From contig LVBB01000075.1 of the NCBI GenBank assembly GCA_001603075.1, positions 95,469-159,468 on the forward strand: a stretch of DNA of 64,000 nucleotides. The letters are read 5' to 3'. The translations under genes and the position numbers were made by a program. This DNA is from Phycisphaerales bacterium Planc_01 (lineage in GTDB: Bacteria; Planctomycetota; Phycisphaerae; Sedimentisphaerales; Anaerobacaceae). The notes under the pieces were generated by a model. The model saw only the letters and a program-made list of their open reading frames with translations, was not told the origin of the DNA and did not search any database. Below are positions 61,918-64,000 of the stretch, in pieces; within the stretch, counting starts at the first letter, position 1, and every line of letters starts with the position of its first letter.

Positions 61918-63705
61918 TCAAAGCAGGTCGAGCGTTTCGCGGTAGTGCGTCAGAAGGTACTTCTTGTCAGGCCCTCCCAGGTGCTCCCAGGGCAGAATCT
62001 GGTCGGGATCGAACGCCTTCTGTGCGGTCGCTTCGATGTCCATACCGGCGGACGCGAAGGCGGTCTGCCATCGCTCGTATTCGAAACATTCGTCCCAGAG
62101 GTCGAAGCGTGCGCCGTCGCGCCAGGCGGCCTCGATGACTTGGCCGCAACGCCGGTCGCCCCGGCCGATGGCCGATTCGAGAAGGCTGCGGCGGATGTCG
62201 TGAAACTTGAATCGCAGGTAGTTCGCGCGACGCCGCTGCTTCTCGTCGAGAATCAGTCCTCTCGCCTGCTCGAAGTAGTCTCTTGGTTTCTGAGCAAACC
62301 AGCCGAGAGGGGTGTGCGGCTTGGGCACGAACCAACTGATGGTGATGTTCAGTTGAGCGGTCCGATGGTCGATGCCTTTGCGGAGTCTCGCCAGTCTGTC
62401 GGACAGATCGACGATGGCCCTGACGTCGTCGAGCGTCTCGCCGGGGAGACCGACCATGAAATAGAGCTTCAACTTCTGCCAGCCGGATCGATATGCCGCT
62501 TCGACGGCGGCGAACAGATCGTCGTCCTTCAGCGGCTTGTTGACGATTTGCCGGAGGTGCTCGCCAGCCGCTTCCACCGCAATGGTCAGTCCGCTCTTTC
62601 GCACGCTGGTGAAGTACTTCGGCAGCATGTGAAGCTGCTGATCGACGCGAAGGCTCGGGACCGAAAGCCCCACGCGCTTGTCCTCGAAGTGTCCTTTCAG
62701 TCGGGCGACCAGTTCTTCAAGATGCGGATAGTCGGCGCTCGAGAGGCTCAGCAGGCTCACCGTGTCGAATCCCGTCGTTTCCTGCGAGGCCCGGGCCAGG
62801 TCGAAGGCCTTCTCGACGCTTCGGCTGCGGATCGGTCGCCGGCAGAAACTCGCCTGGCAGAATCGGCATCGGCCCGGGCAGCCCCGCATGATCTCGATGC
62901 TCACCCGCTCGTGAACCGCCTCGGCAAACGGTACGATCGGTCGTGTCGAGACGGGGGCGTTCTCGAAATCGTTGACGACCGCATTGCTGAAGCGAGTCGG
63001 CAACCCCTCTCGCCGAGCTTCAAAGGCCGCGATATGAGTATCGTCGTACGCAAATTCGTAGAAGCCGGGGACGTAGGCCCAAACGAATCGCCGGGCGGCC
63101 TCCAACAGGACCTCGTCCTTGCCTCTGCCGTCCTTCTTGGCGGCGATGATGAGGTTCGTTAACTCGACGATGGCTTCCTCGGCCTCGCCCAGAACGAACA
63201 GGTCGATGAAGTCGGCAACGGGTTCGCAGCAGTTGGCCATGCCGCCGCCGGCGATGATCAGCGGATCGTCCTGGGTACGCTGCTCGCTTCGGATCGGCAG
63301 GCCGGCCAGGTCGAGCATGTTCAGCACGTTGGTGTAGCACAGCTCGTTGGTCAGACCGAAGCCGATCACGTCGAAGCTTGCCAGTGACGCCTTGGACTCG
63401 AGACTGAACAGCGGCAGGCTCTTCTCTCGCAGGATCGCCTCGGCGTCCACCCACGGGGCGAAGACGCGCTCGGCCGCCACGCCATCGAGGCTGTTGAGGA
63501 CGTGATACATCAAGGCCAGGCCCGTATTGGACATGGCCACTTCGTACACGTCGGGAAAGCACAACGCGACGGTCAATTCGCACCGGTCGAGGTCCTTGCG
63601 GATCTGGTTGACCTCACCGCCGATATAGCGAGCCGGCCGGCGCACGAAGGGGAGAAACTCACGCTCGACGCGGTCGGTCAGTATCTCTATCTTTCTGTCT
63701 GTCAT
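61918..63705 (-). CDS. B12-binding-type radical SAM protein (TIGR03960 family)
   Basis: 595 residues, starting directly after a minus-strand TATAAT. The N-terminal cobalamin-binding-like domain (1-250) has the family blocks LPFVRRPARYIGGEVNQIRKD and SNTGLALMYHVLNS. The radical SAM site is C276-x3-C280-x2-C283 (MRGCPGRCRFCQ). The C-terminus (about 400-595) includes KPLKDDDLFAAVEAAYRSGWQKLKLYFMVGLPGE. The family's reaction is unknown; in some bacteria a partner TIGR03936 domain is attached or follows, absent here. Confidence 0.92.
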   Translation of the reverse strand: MTDRKIEILTDRVEREFLPFVRRPARYIGGEVNQIRKDLDRCELTVALCFPDVYEVAMSNTGLALMYHVLNSLDGVAAERVFAPWVDAEAILREKSLPLFSLESKASLASFDVIGFGLTNELCYTNVLNMLDLAGLPIRSEQRTQDDPLIIAGGGMANCCEPVADFIDLFVLGEAEEAIVELTNLIIAAKKDGRGKDEVLLEAARRFVWAYVPGFYEFAYDDTHIAAFEARREGLPTRFSNAVVNDFENAPVSTRPIVPFAEAVHERVSIEIMRGCPGRCRFCQASFCRRPIRSRSVEKAFDLARASQETTGFDTVSLLSLSSADYPHLEELVARLKGHFEDKRVGLSVPSLRVDQQLHMLPKYFTSVRKSGLTIAVEAAGEHLRQIVNKPLKDDDLFAAVEAAYRSGWQKLKLYFMVGLPGETLDDVRAIVDLSDRLARLRKGIDHRTAQLNITISWFVPKPHTPLGWFAQKPRDYFEQARGLILDEKQRRRANYLRFKFHDIRRSLLESAIGRGDRRCGQVIEAAWRDGARFDLWDECFEYERWQTAFASAGMDIEATAQKAFDPDQILPWEHLGGPDKKYLLTHYRETLDLL

Positions 63706-63711
63706 ACGGTT

Positions 63712-63717
63712 ATTATA
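63712..63717 (-). promoter_or_regulatory. -10 box of the radical SAM gene
   Basis: A perfect minus-strand TATAAT (63717-63712) lies 6 bases before the ATG at 63705. A start at the usual distance would put the first transcribed base at or next to the initiation codon, suggesting a leaderless mRNA. Confidence 0.5.
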
Positions 63718-63783
63718 CGCGGCTTTGCAGGTCTTTGACAGTCGCAGCGGGGCGCTTCCCGCCGAAAGAATCGTGAGGGTACT

Positions 63784-64000
63784 ATGAGAAACGCCGGTCG
63801 TCCAATTGCTGTTGCGGTCATGTGTCTGCTGCTTGGAGCCGCGTTGTACGTCGGCCTGCAGCCGTCGGAGACGGTCCAGGTTGACAGCGGGTTCAAGGTG
63901 GTCATGGGGACGTTCTCCCGGGCCGTTGCGATCGCGTCGAGTGAGAAGGCCGGGCAGGCCGCTATTGCCGCCGCGTTCGACGAGCAGAGGCGGGTCGATG
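63784..64000 (+). CDS. apbE: FAD:protein FMN transferase, N-terminal part (cut by window end)
   Basis: The first 72 residues are visible, with GAGGG 6 bases upstream of ATG 63784. A signal or anchor segment (about 8-22) precedes SGFKVVMGTFSRAVAIASSEKAGQ and AAFDEQRRVD, the typical start of ApbE. The enzyme attaches FMN to threonine residues of exported or membrane flavoproteins. The rest is beyond the window. Confidence 0.72.
   Translation, partial: MRNAGRPIAVAVMCLLLGAALYVGLQPSETVQVDSGFKVVMGTFSRAVAIASSEKAGQAAIAAAFDEQRRVD

Noticed and set aside
1..64000. tRNA, rRNA, CRISPR, insertion sequence or prophage
   Set aside because: No cloverleaf, ribosomal signature, regularly spaced repeat, transposase or terminal inverted repeat was found on reading both strands.

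Overview
The window is a GC-rich chromosomal segment, roughly 60-65% G+C by eye. It carries one block of conserved housekeeping genes after another, separated by polysaccharide and glycoside catabolism genes. The gene families point to a planctomycete, most plausibly of the Phycisphaerae/Sedimentisphaerales type. The pointers are twin-arginine Gfo/Idh/MocA oxidoreductases paired with DUF1080 proteins, a lipoprotein sulfatase, a dockerin-type domain ending in ILAEAW, a GH78 rhamnosidase beside a ThuA protein, and DUF1559-like pseudopilin-related motifs. This placement is an inference from gene content; no rRNA or tRNA gene lies in the window to confirm it.

Layout. 1-8.0 kb: a secreted serine hydrolase, a secreted propeller-like protein, an SGNH-TPR membrane protein, a conserved unknown, acylphosphatase and a polytopic membrane protein. 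8.1-10.9 kb: a GAF-SpoIIE phosphatase followed by cmk and plsC. 10.9-22.4 kb: a catabolic and transport block with a sulfatase, a Kef-type antiporter with a PTS-IIA/PII-like partner, an NTF2-like protein, a GH20 hexosaminidase, a glutaminyl cyclase and a DUF1080-Gfo-Gfo-DUF1080 module. 22.5-28.7 kb: ispH, rpsA, a PIN-TRAM membrane protein and a ClC/CBS/TrkA-C chloride transporter. In other phyla cmk-plsC-ispH-rpsA form one cluster, so the 10.9-22.4 kb block looks like an insertion into it.

28.9-39.2 kb: a DUF1559-like membrane protein, a zinc-ribbon membrane protein, a DPP-IV-type peptidase carrying a VHL-like beta domain, an alpha/beta hydrolase and an arabinofuranosidase-like enzyme, a PurF-like protein lacking the N-terminal cysteine, and a LuxR-type regulator. 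39.6-48.9 kb: glutamate dehydrogenase, rplS, a YraN-family protein, a HEAT-like secreted protein, tatD, dnaG and rpoD. 49.4-56.8 kb: a very large Ser/Thr/Pro-rich and Tyr/Trp-rich TPR protein, a seven-repeat propeller with dockerin, an ECF sigma factor, two unknowns (one with an archaeal-type threonyl-tRNA-synthetase editing domain) and a solute:sodium symporter with a 50-residue membrane protein behind it. 57-64 kb: GH78, ThuA, a CheY/Rcp-type receiver, a B12-binding-type radical SAM protein and the start of apbE.

Sigma-70 style promoters can be read before many genes, mostly with exactly 17-bp spacers, and several decide which start codon is used. There are perfect intrinsic terminators after rpsA, rplS and rpoD. 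I see no mobile element, prophage, CRISPR array, rRNA or tRNA.
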